Source: Lineolata rhizophorae (taxonomy: Eukaryota > Ascomycota > Dothideomycetes > Lineolatales > Lineolataceae). From it: DNA of 64,000 nucleotides. The notes below the pieces were generated by a model that saw only the letters and a program-made list of their open reading frames with translations, made no database searches and was not told where the DNA came from. How positions within the stretch are numbered: position 1 is the first letter of the stretch; every line of letters begins with the position of its first letter. The stretch is from assembly GCA_010093515.1 (NCBI GenBank), contig MU001698.1, positions 124,001-188,000 of the forward strand, read 5' to 3'. Positions 19,972-32,040 of this stretch are shown here, piece by piece. Made by a program: the position numbers and the translations under genes.

Positions 19972-21592
19972 ATGTCGCCCCAGAAGCACGCCGGCACCGT
20001 CAAAACGTACGTATCGCCCCTCCGCCGCCCGTATCGCTGATGCCCGAGTCGAGAGCAATGCAGATGGTCGCCGGTTATACTCGCTGGAGTTCCTCGCGGG
20101 AGAAGCTGCGCTGCTCGCCGGAGACGAACCAGCTCGAATCACACAATTTTTCTCCTTCCTGAAGTTTGTTTCCTTGCGTAGCTTTGCTGCGGCCTGGTGC
20201 GCAAGAATATAAGCCCAGGGTGTTGGGATTGAAGGCGTGGTCTTCGTCCTCAAATTCACACGCCGTACACAGGCCTTTTGCTGAGGACCACCTGTCGCGG
20301 GACTTTTTGTCTCGCCATAGTACGCGTATACCGTCCCAGGCGTGAGCCTGGGGTCTTGTCGTTTGAGGATATGCCTAGGTTTGGAACGGGAACGTCGCCC
20401 GAGCGAGTGCTATCCACATCCTTCCATATCTCAATATGGGCCTCGGACCTCAACGATGAAATTCACACAAAACAATTTGTCGAGTTAGCCTCCAGTCGAG
20501 AATGCCGCACTTTGCCGCAGTTCTCTTCTCGGAGCATCCAATTCTACAAGCCTCCAGACCATTCTGACGATGTTCCCGCTTGGGTGATATAGGAGCGTCC
20601 CCACACAGGACTCGATCCTCGTCCCTGAAACGCTCCTGAAAAAGCGCAAGAGTCAGGAGAAGGAGCGCGAGGCCCGTGCCGCTGAGCTCGAGAAAAAAAA
20701 GAAGGTACGTCATTAAGCGGAAGAGAGTTAATGCCAACGCGATGGGGGGAGACTTGGGCGTTTGGTGATGATATTTCCAATGTTACTCGACTAGACCTCA
20801 GCGTCAATGCTGTCGATTTTGTTAAGTGTCTTTCGGGACTGAAACCGTCGATTCTCTTGCCATAGCTTGGCGCTGCTGTTGAACCACAATGCTAACGTTT
20901 CCTTCCGTGAAGGCCAACAAGGAGAAGCGCAAGGTCATCTTCAAGCGCGCTGAGAGCTACGTCAAGGAATACCGCGACGCTGAGCGCGAAAAGGTCCGCC
21001 TCGCTCGCCTCGCCAAGTCAGAAGGCTCCTTCTACGTCGAGGCTGAGCCCAAGCTTGCCTTCGTCATCCGCATCAAGGGGTAAGGAGGATCCACGACTGG
21101 ACTTGTGAATCTGATGCTGACATCTTGTCTAGTATCAACAAGATTGATCCGAAGAAGCGCAAGACTCTCCAGCTTCTTCGCCTTCTCCAGATCAACAATG
21201 GCGTCTTTGTCCGCCTTACGAAGGCGACGATGGAGATGCTCAAGATTGTGGAGCCCTTTGTCGCATACGGCTACCCGAATCTCAAGTCGGTGCGCGAGCT
21301 CATCTACAAGCGCGGCTACGGCAAGGTCAAGAAGCAGCGCGTGGCGCTGACGGACAACGCCATTATTGAGGAGCACCTGGGCAAGTACGGCATCGTGTGC
21401 ATGGAGGACCTGATCCACGAGATCTACACTGTCGGTCCCAATTTCAAGCAGGCGAGCAACTTCCTCTGGCCCTTCAAGTTAAGCAACCCGAATGGTGGTT
21501 TCAAACCGCGCAAGTTCAAGCACTTCATTGAGGGCGGTGATCTGGGCAACCGCGAAGAGCACATCAACAACCTTATCCGTCAGATGAACTAA
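19972..21592 (+). CDS. RPL7: 60S ribosomal protein L7 (uL30)
   Basis: Four exons (19972-20006, 20593-20704, 20913-21079, 21133-21592) splice to 257 residues. The tiny first exon encodes [11 protein letters not shown] and two bases of the next codon. The second supplies the [20 protein letters not shown] extension, then come [40 protein letters not shown] and the L30-type fold around [20 protein letters not shown]. The protein ends in [14 protein letters not shown], all typical of eukaryotic L7. The first intron is unusually long (586 bp), as is common for fungal ribosomal genes. The second intron (208 bp) holds a box C/D snoRNA candidate. The phase of exon 1 (2 nt carried over) decides the exon 2 start at 20593 rather than at the later CAG. 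Confidence 0.95.
20765..20842 (+). ncRNA. Candidate box C/D snoRNA in RPL7 intron 2
   Basis: A perfect box C, GTGATGA (20765-20771), and box D, CTGA (20839-20842), lie 78 nt end to end inside the intron. Upstream of box D is GTCTTTCG, complementary to CGAAAGAC of the universally conserved 25S rRNA segment GGGGCGAAAGACUAAUCG. By the box D+5 rule the target would be the G of that CGAAAG. From memory, yeast RPL7A and RPL7B introns host snR39 and snR59, which methylate this same rRNA region. Weak points are that the guide is only 8 nt and the terminal stem is short. Confidence 0.5.
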
Positions 21593-24324
21593 AGGATTGC
21601 CTTCCGGGGAGCGGTGATTTGATGGGTTAAGAGGACTTGCTTTGATGCAGATTGAGAAAGGAAGGCGCAGTCTAGGTCAATGAGGATGATACGCTAGGCC
21701 TTTCCTACGTGTCGGCATTAGCCTTTTAAGGTAGATGGACTGGCGGGTTTGCCGGCCAGAATTCATTCACACTGGAGTTTACTGCCCGAGTCAGAAATAT
21801 CACTGGTGTCAGGGAATATTGTATTTTTCTTCTGGGGGCGTGGTTGAACCTGAGTGATGACTAACAGTTCAATATCAAATTCAATCGTCTCACGTGAACC
21901 ATTTTGGTTTGAAAATCCACTCTCAATCCTTGAATCTTCACGTGCTACGTCGGATAGTGGACCATCCGAGCTCTGCGAATCAGATACTTTCATGCAGCAT
22001 CCGTGCCCTGAGACGTTTGCAGTCGTGCAACGCAAACCTCTTATTTTCTATGAATATCTCTCACTACATTTTAAGTGCGGCTTTTTCGCCCACTCTGGAC
22101 GGATGGCGCCGTGGGTAACAAGCGGCTGCGGGGCTTCCACATGAGTATAGACGAGACGAGGCGGTCAATATGCGTCCGTGTGCGTGTGCCTGGCGCTCCT
22201 GCGGGGAAGAGCGGCCGGGCGGGTATATGAGGTGTGTTCCGTGCGATTACGTGCCTGACGGGGATGGTGACTGGCAGTCCAACAGCATTATTATTCTTTG
22301 GCTCTTCGATCCTGCTTGTGCCGTAGGGGACACTTTTCAAGGTCGGGGGACGCCGGGCGGTGCGGGGGTGGGTGGGTGCGCGACTCAGGCACGTTAACGG
22401 AGATGCAGTGGTATGGATAGTTTCCTGGATTGAGCAATTTGTGGCCGTTCTAGAAGCGGGTTGGGCGGGCGGGAGCTCTGACAGAGAGTGGAGACGGCGA
22501 GGACAGAGTCAATGGACCCCAGTCGAGAGGTACGGGAATGGTTGGGACGGCAAGTGGCGTACTACGTTGAATGAAGTCAAGCACTTGGCCAGACAAACGT
22601 TTTCCCCATGAAAGCATGGCAGGTATTTTCTCCGGTGGGGATTTGCTGAAGAAAGTGTCCGCGGCTTTTTCTTCACACTAAAGGGCGTCAACGGCCCGGT
22701 GCCATTGGGCAGAGAGGCTCAGAGGTTACACTTGCCTCCTCTAGTAGCCCCGAGGACGCACCTTAGCTTCATGCAGGGCACTTGTAGCACGTACCCGTCT
22801 CCATTCTGCACGGTGGAGCGAGACTCCGGGGCGGGCGTCGGCGGTACGGTCGGCGATTCTGTGCTGAAATGCGAGCGGGAAGGCGGAAACTGGAGGCGCA
22901 TCCTGCGTGCATGCTTCTCCGGTCCCGATGCTCACGGTGTCGGGATGTTCCCTCGTTCCCAAAGCAGGCGCGCGAATGAGCCGACGAAGTGAGGTCACGA
23001 CACATTCCACCCTCCGCCCTCCGCCTGGCAATGCGCATTTTTCCCGCCTAGGTCGTCGAGCAAAGAATTTCGCGGCGGGCGTCCCCGTACCGAGAAAATT
23101 TCTAAACCCCTCTCCACGCCGAGCAGCGCCTTGCCGTCCAAGCCGTCCCGTCTGGCATGTCTGCCCCCTCCGATCGAGGGGCATAATTCCATCTGACTTG
23201 TTCCCCGCGGCAACCCGCGGGAGAGACGGGGGCGGGATAGAATACTGTGGATAGATGGATACATGGATGGATGGGCGAATGAATGATGCGTTGCTGCCAA
23301 ATACCGGCCGCACATAACAAGGACTCTCGTCCGTCCATCCGTCCATCCACCACGCCCGCAAAGGGAGACGCATCCGCCTAGAGCCAAGGCGGGGTCGCCG
23401 TCACTAGGCGGGCCGTCGCTCCCCCGGGCGATTCCAGACCGCATGCGTCGCCCGCGCCAGGCAGCGCACTGATGATAAATCGCGTGGCTACATACCTACT
23501 ACCGTATGTACCAACCTAACGGCCCGCAGCGCGTGCGACGTGCGGGTGGAAGGGTGGGGATAGGGCTCACATCCGGCGACCGCTCTGACGACTCGAGGGC
23601 TTTCTACTTTACTCCATTCCGCGCGGAGTAGTAGGGTGGTGCTTGTCCTCGGGCGGCCACGGAACGCACCGCGCGAACGCGGCCGTCCGTCGGCGGTCGG
23701 GTACGAGTGCTTTTGCTTACGTTTAGTAGCCGGGCGAGATCCGCACCCATCTAGAAGTGGTGGTGTCGGATCGGGTGGTATGTGGGATTTTCGGCGTGCG
23801 TCCCAAGCGCTTGTTCTGCTTTGTCGCTGGGGATTTTCCCCATAGGCTGGTTATTTGAGTGGCGTCCGCGATTTGTTACGCCGGCCGGCTGCGTGGAGCG
23901 GCACTCGGTTAAGGAGAGGGGGGCGAAAAGAAATTTTCGACAGTTGCGAGTGGCCGGATGGACGACGATTACCTATGGCTATGATGCAGACCGGGTGGAG
24001 TGACTCGATTGACACGCCTAGTAGCCGCGATGCCGCGACCCTCTTGCGTCTGGACTGTTGCAGCGACTATTGCATCATGTACTACTTGCGCTCGGCAAAC
24101 TGGACCCCTCCGAGACACGATCGATCGGATGCCAGACGAACGACTCTGGCTCCGAGAAGACGGTTAGGGCCATGGGCCTGCCAAGGCGCTTACTCGACCC
24201 GGATACATAACTCCGTGCGGATGGCGTGGCCTGCAGGGGAGACGTAGAACGGTCCAGTCTCTTTCGCGCCGCTTTTCGGAGAGGCGAAACAATGCTAGGC
24301 CGAAAACTGCCACGGTTGCGTTGA

Positions 24325-24349
24325 AAAAATAAATAAATAAATAAATAAA
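24325..24349. repeat. AAAT microsatellite
   Basis: About five to six tandem copies of AAAT within the gene-free region. Confidence 0.8.
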
Positions 24350-25152
24350 GATGGCGAATAATTCAGTGCCGCCTAAAGCACAGCGGTATGGTAAGATAGG
24401 CCCAAAGAAAACCGATGGCGTGTGCAGAGAGGACGGTTATTCGCTCTTGCTCCGACCGTATGACGAGGTGGCAGCTGCGTATCTGAGTGGAATAGCCCCG
24501 GGAGACTGATTTGTGCATCACCATTTGCGGTTGGTTGGGTGTAGTGGGCTTTGTTTCACAGCCTTTCTTGTCGGTGCTGGTGCAAGTAGGCTCGACTTAC
24601 CCGCTGGCTCCATGAAGCTCCTGAGTGCTGCCTAGTCGTAGCTGGGGGGCGCGTTCGTGATACTTTCGCAGCGTGAGGCAGTCGAGGGGAGGGGTGGAGG
24701 GGCTGTTGATGCGCAGGTGCGATTAGTACCGGCACAATGAATCAGACGCCGTGGTAAACGCCGGATGAAAATGTCAGAAGATGATTTGAGAGACCTGTTA
24801 GCGTGCAACGCGTGCTCATCACTGACATAGCCGCTCCGTATTTGCCGCGGGCGCTTGACGGCACCATCAGGCGCATCAGATGCATCGTCAACGGATGACG
24901 GGGTTGCCCGTCGGCACTACTGCTCCTTTGGTCTAACGCCTCTGCCTAATCGTCCCGAAGGATGCCGCTGCTTCTCGGCGTTAGCGGAGTTCTGGAGAAG
25001 TAGTATGCAGATGCAGTTTGCGCCTATGTACTTCTTTAGTATAAACCGACATGATTTGCTAGAGAGAAGACCTCTCAACTACCGAACATCTCTTAGGCTG
25101 CGGACGGTACAGACCACCTTGTATATACTGCGTATATTACCGAGAGCAAGGC

Positions 25153-25184
25153 GCGGGTTGGCAGGCGCAGGCCTGCCAACCCGC
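25153..25184. repeat. Perfect GC-rich inverted repeat (14-bp arms, 4-nt loop)
   Basis: The arm GCGGGTTGGCAGGC is followed by GCAG and the exact reverse complement GCCTGCCAACCCGC. It could fold as a very stable hairpin in DNA or RNA. It is in non-coding DNA ~3 kb upstream of the cyclin gene. Confidence 0.85.
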
Positions 25185-28100
25185 ATGCCAACGACCATCG
25201 ATCAGTAGGTTGGACGGTTGGTTGTCTATGATCGGGCTCGAAGATTACGACTACACTAAGTTGATACGTGGTCGGAGCTTGTATTATAATGCCAAAATCC
25301 CAAGGGGATACGATAGAATGCACACGCCTCGGTTGTAGGCAGAAACAATCTGTACGGGGCGACGTTGACCGTGCCACCCGTCGCCGACACTTCCCATGAT
25401 TCTAAATCGTGTCTGACTGTGTGCGATACTAAACATCATTATGGCAGGTCGCTGGTAGCGGAGACCACGTACTATTTACGGAGCGACCAGTGAGACAGTG
25501 AGGGTGACTGGAGGTGGTCCTTTCGCGAAGCCTCGCTCTAGCAACTTGGATAGGAAGGGCGAAATGCAGGCCTAATTTGTGTTTTCATTGAACCGCAACC
25601 ATTGCATAAGCTTGGGCCGGCTGGGCCGGCTGGGCTGGCTAGGTTTAAGGGGAATGTCAGCGGCCTGGTATGGCGAGGGCAATCTGCAGCTTCACGGCCC
25701 AGTCGGCCCAGTCAGCTGGCGCAGGGCGAAGCGGGCGCTCGCGAACAGTCAGCATTCAGGGCTCGAGCTGTTTCGGGGGGGGGTACTAGTAAAGTGAGGG
25801 GTGCAATAGCGCGCGTAGGCCAGCCGAGCGACTAGGTATGTAGGTAGGTCACGGCTAGTAGCCAGAGCCTGTGCGGCCTTTTCTTTTGCAAAGCTCGTTC
25901 TACGAGGTGGAGATGGATACGAAAAGAAAAAAAAAAAAGAATAAAAGTAGACCGCCGTTCTCAGTTCTGTTTGGCTCCCGCTCATTCTAAGCGGCCTCTG
26001 GGTAATAGTAGCGTCGGGCGCGGCGGCCCTTTCGGGTCTTGGAGCCAGAAGAATAACGATGGTGTCGCCCTCCCAGCCGAAGCACAAATCATCATCAATC
26101 AAATTCTGCGCAGAGGCGGACGTCTGGCGAGTTTGCGCGCCGGAGCTAAAAGCGCGGGCAGCAAAACAATAATACGGCCAAGGAGCCTCGGCGGGCAGGG
26201 CCGGGCGCGCGCCTTACTCGAAACAGGCAGCAAATTACGGATGGGCGCGTCCGGGGACAAGTAAATTACAATGGCGCAGGCCGTGGTTTGGCCGGTTCCG
26301 CGGGCCCGCCTCGGAGCCGGGCACACAGAGGGCGGGGGCGACTGTTATTTGCGGAGGGCAAAGGGGAGGAGGGAGGGAGGAACGGCACGCGCAGCAGCCT
26401 TTCACCTGCGGGCCACCACCCACCAAGCGCGAATTGGAGGCGTCATGGGCGCCCACTCGCACAGGAGGCAAAGCTGCGTCCGCCCACACCCGCCCTTTTC
26501 GCCGCTGTGGTAGGAGCGTTCGCTGGCTGCCGTCGCTCCTGCCCTGCCCGTGTGCCCACCGCCCGCTTGCTGCTGCCTTTCCTCGCGGAGTACGCCTTCC
26601 CTCAACGCCGCCTGTCCGCCCGTCGACCCGTGGCACCCTCTGTCGTATTTTTCCCTTTTTCTTTTTTTCTTTTGTCTCTCGCTCTTCTGCAGCCTCTATT
26701 CCTTGCCTCCTCCTGCTCTTCCTCCTCCTTCCTCCGGCAACTTCGATCCTTTCCTCGCCCTCACCTGCCCTTCCCAAAACTACTCTCTTTGCCCGCTTGA
26801 TTCGCATTCCGAGGCGCAGTGCAGCGCAGCAGACCGAACCCAACGCCCTAGGCTTTCTCTTCTGCCTCTGGCTGAGTGAGGTTTGAGTGTGCGGGCTCGG
26901 CCGCGCCAGGGCGAGAAAAGAGTGGCTCACCCCGGCAACCTCGGACAACGGCCGCCCAGCGCCGGGCCACACCGTCGGCCGTGCCCCCGGAACTCCGCCG
27001 CAGCAGCGGGCGAGCGAAGAGAAAAGGCCAAAAAAAGGGAGGGCCTACGCAACCATCACGACAGCGCTCCCCTTCGCACCGCCCGTCGCCACTTGTCCTC
27101 GCGGCTTCCTGGCTTGCGCCGCCCTGTCCCGCTCTGCTCACCGTCGCGTCTTTAATTCTGCTGCCTGCGCCGCCGCGTAAAAAAGTCTTGCCGGTCGCAG
27201 CGATCGTCGGGGCCACTTGACTGGCCCGGACCAGCCTGCGCGCCAGTTCCCTCGATTATTTTGCCCCCCCCCCCCACCCCTGTCAGCAGCGACCGCTGCG
27301 GTCCGACCGAGCGCGCGCAGAGGCCACGGCACTGCCAACCCAAAACTGCCTCCGTCTCTCCACACGCCCTGCGCGCACCCTTCCCTCCTTCCATCACTTC
27401 CTCCCTGCCCTCCTCGCCTTCCGCCCTCACCTCACCTCACCTCACCTACTGGCGTTTGCGGGCTCCGGCAGCGTCAACCTTATCCAGCCCTTTTGCCGCT
27501 TTTGCTTTCTTTCGCGCCCCGTTCAACGATCCTTCTCCCCTTGGCGCGGTCGCAACTCAGCCTCCCGGTCGCTCTGGTCGCGACGGGCTCCGACACTGTC
27601 GCCCTCCGCAGGAACGCAGACACCGCCAGCCACCAACACGTAAACCTCTTTCTCTCCAACTGGCGTGCGACGAGCTATTAGTTTAGCTTCGTCTCTCTTC
27701 GGAAGCCGCTGCCTTCATTACGCCTGCCCGACACGGCTTTGTTCACCCGCCACCCTTCGAAAAGCCTTCTGCACGCGCATTACCAGCTGTGTGTCGACCA
27801 GGCGACTCAGTCTTCCGATTTGTCTCGTCGCTTCATTTTTCGAGCTCTTTGTTATTGGAAAGCCTCTCGATACCCCATTTTTTGCCAGTATCAAGGAACG
27901 TTTAATCGGCATTGCGGCCTAGGTCATCTTGCGAGCCTCTTCGTCGACCACAAACTCTTGCAAAAGCATCTTACTCGTCTACTTTTCCAGTACGGTGGAA
28001 TTTCAATTTCAACACGTGGATGAGCAACCCACAGTAGGAGCTGGTCAAAGTTAGAGCGCACGCTCAAACCGTGCCTGTGCGCGGAATAAAAGAAACGGTA

Positions 28101-28211
28101 AGTGCTCTGTCCGACAACAACCTAGTTCCGGGGGGTTTCTGACGCATCATTCACAATAGCGTGTGGCCAACACCGTTTCTTTTATTTCCTGCCACTCCCG
28201 CCCTCAAAATC

Positions 28212-29711
28212 ATGCCGTCCTTCTATCGTCGTGCAACATCCAGGGACTTGCCTCCTACACCGCCAGAGTTCGTTCCTAGCGGCTACGCCAACGGCTGCGG
28301 CGCCATGCAGTATTCTCAGGCGTCCTTCTCTGGCCTCCCTGGTGTTGCTAGTCGCAAAGACGGCACGTATGATTTTGTGGACGGATATGGCCGGCCGTCT
28401 AGCATTCCTGGCGTCACCACGATGGTCTCGCGGCATCCACCTGGATTCTCAAACAGCGCAACCAGCCTAGGCCAGACGCAGCGTTCCTTCTACGAGCCTA
28501 TGGGTGCACCTCTTTTGCCTCCCATGCGGACGCAGGAGTCGAACGTGGTTTCTAGTAGCGTGCACCTTCAAGCCCAACAGCAGGCCGCTTCTCACGCGGA
28601 GAAACCGGCGCCCAAGGAGGACAAGGCAGTCGGTGGTGTTTCCGCCAAGCTGGATTACGACATGGATGTCATGACCGAGTTTGTCTCCGAGATGACGCAG
28701 GGCATGTACGCTCTCTTGAAGTCGCCGATCTGCCTCGCGGATATCGACATCTTCCAAAACGTGAGGCCTGGAACGACCCCGATTCCTCCGCAGTACACGC
28801 GGTGGGTTCATCAGGTTCTTTCGGCCACCAGGCTCCCGTCTGCGACAATCTTGCAGAGCTTGAGCTATTTGTCGATCCGCATGACGATGCTCTCGGCCGC
28901 GGGTCATTACCGCCCTGCGACCGAGCAGATCTACAATATGCTCACCATCGCCCTCGTTCTCGGCAGCAAATTCCTGGACGATAACACCTTCATCAATCGC
29001 TCGTGGTCCGAGGTCAGCCATATCAGCGTGGCCGAGCTCAACCGCATGGAGATGGAGTGGCTTGTCGCTATGGACTTCAACCTTCACCGCAATCCGTCGG
29101 AGACTCAAGGTTTTTGCTCGTGGCTCGCTCACTGGAAAGAGTTTGAGGCTCGTGCGATCGCGAGGGCGGTGCGGCCTATGCAGCTCAGCCCACTGGACAC
29201 GACTGTGCAACGTCAACCTGCGATACACTCTTCGGTGTCGCCGCACATTTACCAGCAGCAGACGAAGCCCTCGGCTTTCTATCTCCCCTCAGCCAAGCCG
29301 CCGTCTCGCTCGCAGAACCAGTGGGAGTCTACTACATCGACCTACTCCCAGCCGCAATCACAATATGACCCCTGGATTATGCCTCCGCGCTCGGCTACCG
29401 AGGGCTCGCCGGCTTCGGCACCGCATACGGGGCCCACTACCCCGGAATATTACGGTAACGCGACCATCTGGGCGACCCCACAACAGCCGCAGGCCGAAGG
29501 TTACTCGCGGCGCACGATGTTTGGGTTCCCCCCGGTCTCACAGCCCCAGCCGCAGGTTCAGCAACCTACCTACCACCCGGCTACGTACGCGTCCCACTTC
29601 GGCCATAGGCACTGGCCTGGTCACGGCCTCGGATGCAACTGCGGATATTGTCCTAGGCAACCGCAGTACCTGATGGCTCCTGGCCACGGCCCGCAGCCGG
29701 TCGTGGGCTAG
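28212..29711 (+). CDS. Clg1-like cyclin (Pho85-type CDK partner)
   Basis: A 499-residue cyclin-box protein with no intron in the coding part. The conserved N-terminus MPSFYRRATSRDLPPTPPEF chooses this ATG rather than earlier non-ATG frame. Residues ~150-300 form the cyclin fold: FVSEMTQGMYALLKS, FTRWVHQVLSATRLPSATI-like segments (here YTRWVHQVLSATRL), LQSLSYLSIRMTM, TIALVLGSKFLDDNTFINRS (the conserved K-FLDD-T region of Pho80/Pcl-type boxes) and LNRMEMEWLVAMDFNLH. The C-terminal ~190 residues are Gln/Pro/Ser-rich and disordered, ending with CNCGYCPRQ. The arrangement fits fungal Clg1-type cyclins that pair with Pho85-like kinases. A 5' UTR intron and a pyrimidine-rich leader precede it. Orthology to yeast CLG1 is likely but not proven. 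Confidence 0.8.
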   Translation: MPSFYRRATSRDLPPTPPEFVPSGYANGCGAMQYSQASFSGLPGVASRKDGTYDFVDGYGRPSSIPGVTTMVSRHPPGFSNSATSLGQTQRSFYEPMGAPLLPPMRTQESNVVSSSVHLQAQQQAASHAEKPAPKEDKAVGGVSAKLDYDMDVMTEFVSEMTQGMYALLKSPICLADIDIFQNVRPGTTPIPPQYTRWVHQVLSATRLPSATILQSLSYLSIRMTMLSAAGHYRPATEQIYNMLTIALVLGSKFLDDNTFINRSWSEVSHISVAELNRMEMEWLVAMDFNLHRNPSETQGFCSWLAHWKEFEARAIARAVRPMQLSPLDTTVQRQPAIHSSVSPHIYQQQTKPSAFYLPSAKPPSRSQNQWESTTSTYSQPQSQYDPWIMPPRSATEGSPASAPHTGPTTPEYYGNATIWATPQQPQAEGYSRRTMFGFPPVSQPQPQVQQPTYHPATYASHFGHRHWPGHGLGCNCGYCPRQPQYLMAPGHGPQPVVG

Positions 29712-32040
29712 GAATCCTTTTACCAGTACTGGCTAAGGCCTCCCGGACCGTAGTTTTGCCAACATCACTGTAATGAGCCAAGTCCCTGGTGGTGTTATCC
29801 AATTCAAGTCAATACGCTCGTCCGGCTTGGTTGCTCCTACCGCGATGTTTGTAGCTGGGGTGGTAGTCGTGTCCGTTTGCTACCCCCCCACCCTTTTTTT
29901 CTTGTTTCTCCTTTGTTGGTGTTTCCAAAAAGTTTTGGGTCGGCGGGTTTTAATTCCGAACAGCGTGGGAGTTGAGAATGCATCAGATCGATTCTCGTTT
30001 CTCTGGCTTGGCTTTGCTCGTTCCCAAGAAGCACTGGCGCTCGCATTCCCGAGTACGGTACCGGACGACAGCATTACGATGATCGACCGATCTACCAACA
30101 GCCCAGGTCTTCAGCGTCAGTGTCGAGATACTCATGACTCTGCTATTGGGATCCGATTTTCCTTCGCTTTCTTCTCACTATTTGCGAATGCGGATTTGAC
30201 GATTACGGGACTTTTTCTGTTCCTTTGCTCAGCCCTTCGTATTCTACACCGGTGTTTCGTGGTCAAGGGCTTTGTTTTTTTTTCTTTCTTGTTCGTCCAC
30301 GCCATTGCGTGGCATTGGTCGTCTTCACGCGCTGCGCGGCCGAACTGTCGATTTGCATGTTAGATCTCCTTTTGTTTTGTGGTTTCAATGGTTTCTGGCG
30401 ACGGTCTGTTTTCCTTGCTTACCGTTCTTGTGTCTCTAGACTGCTTTGCCTTTTCTGTTTTCAGCGCCTACTGCACGGATTCCCTTTTGGACGGCAGGTT
30501 TGATCGAGACGGTTTCAAGTTCAGGTTTTGCTGCGACCTATAGGCCGCATTTGTTCGCGTTTGTTTGGAATGGTTTTTCTTATGCTTTGAAGTAATATTT
30601 TTTTTTGGGTTTGTTTGTCTCCGGTACAATTTTGTTCGAGGGGTATAATTGGCCCTTGCTCCCTGTTCTCTCTTTCCTTAGTACTCGGCATAGGCTTGTT
30701 CAGCTTTCACTGGTCTTTAGGGTTTTTTTACCAACCTTTTCCTCACTACGCGATGCGCATTGCGAAATTGTCCTCCACGTTACGACCCTTCTTGGCATTC
30801 ATCAATATCTATCTACAGTGAGCTTCGGCTTTTGTTTATTCATTATAACCCTTTTGGCTCTTTCATTCGTCAGCATTCACAAGGTTTCTCGCGCCGCTTC
30901 TAAGAGCGGGCATATTACCAGTTTTCTCGGGTGGACCTGCTCCAAGTATTGTTTGCACTTCATTCAGATAATTTGCATGGTGCCACACGGCGAGAGGCGG
31001 TTGCCGGATCCGGGAATAGCAACAAACATTGAAATTTTTTTCTTTTGGATGGGCACCTAACTTTGGTTACGGCGATATCGGGGCTCGCCGAACTATCTTC
31101 GTGGAGCTTCCCTGAACGAACAAGCATCGGCTCCCTTGGTTATGAGCTGTTGGTGCTTTGTCATTCGAGCTGGCTATTCTTGGCACGAAGGATTGTGAAT
31201 CATCTTTTCTCGAACCCTTAAACGAGAGCAAGACGTCCGTTGTCTCGCATTCGCCGTTTCGTTGGCCTCCGTTGCCCTCTGGAGGATACCTACGCGGTTG
31301 AGAGTGGTGGTCGTTGGTCCAAGCACAATTTTCTGCCTCGTCTGGATGCTTGCGAACTCTTTCGTCGCTTCATTTATATCGACCTAATGGGAGCAAGTCG
31401 ATTCGGCTCTGGAAACGCGGGCTCACAATTTCAGTGCGTCGAGGCGCGCGCACGAGCCGTGGCTCCAGCCGCGGCGTCCAGCCTCACCGCCTTCCCCTAG
31501 TTAGTGGTCGGTGCGGCGCCCCTGTCGCGATGCGCCGCGAGGATCCTAATCCCGTCTTCTTTCCGAACTTGTACTTCGGTTTTAGCTTTTGTTCTTGCTT
31601 TCGATACCTGAGCCTTGTTTACTATTATTTTAATTCACCGGCTCCCCACGCGCCGGTGCGCACAAGCGAGAGCGTGATAGGGAGCCTCTCGCAGCCCTCA
31701 CGGGCAAGGTCGGGAGCGGTGCGCCTCGGGCGCACGCCCTACTATGTGAAGGTGTGTTTTACATACGAACGCCGAACGCCTGCACTAGGCCGGTGGCTTG
31801 GTTTTGTTTTGAGTCCCGGTGTTTTTTTTCTTTTTGGCCGTGGTCGGGGGACTCTTCTCATTTTTTGGTGTTCCGTCGTGTTTTGCTTTGGGCAGGTCCG
31901 ATGCCATTGATTGGCTTTTTTGCTTTTCTTATTTGTTTTGGGTTTTGGTGGTTAGACGGTCGTGGTTCGGGCGAGACGCGGTTACTTTCATAACAACGAT
32001 GTGAGGTCAGTCGCTAGGTGTGGGCGCGCGAAGTTGTTTC
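29712..32040 (+). other. Strongly T-rich, A-poor 3' flank of the cyclin gene
   Basis: For about 2.3 kb the plus strand is about half T with few A (for example near 30241-30300 and 31801-31860), and open frames across it encode only Phe/Leu/Cys-rich low-complexity sequence without domains. The skew ends sharply near 32040. The pattern fits a long 3' UTR or non-coding transcript on this strand. No coding gene is supported. Confidence 0.45.

Larger units (their letters stand above)
21593..28211. other. 6.6 kb gene-free region upstream of the Clg1-like cyclin
   Basis: No protein gene supported, although many short GC-rich open frames exist. From ~26.6 to 28.0 kb the plus strand becomes pyrimidine-rich (for example ccctttttctttttttcttttg near 26650, and ctcacc repeats at 27426-27446), as in long fungal leaders. 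A well-formed 62-bp 5' UTR intron is visible at 28098-28159 (GTAAGT donor, TTTCTGAC branch, AATAG acceptor). A short poly-C run lies near 27263-27275. The octamer CCTACTAC occurs at 23495-23502 and reversed at 23628-23635. Local items are listed separately. Confidence 0.5.

Noticed and set aside
20454-20570. Second possible C/D snoRNA in RPL7 intron 1
   Set aside because: Box C has a mismatch, the span is ~117 nt and there is no stem; not supportable.
22741-23373. 210-codon minus-strand open frame with His/Tyr/Pro stretches
   Set aside because: Driven by GGAT/CCATCC short repeats in the gene-free region; no domain or splice signals.
29773-31060. Several Phe/Leu/Cys-rich plus-strand frames that resemble membrane proteins
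   Set aside because: Produced by T-rich composition; no conserved motif and no start context.
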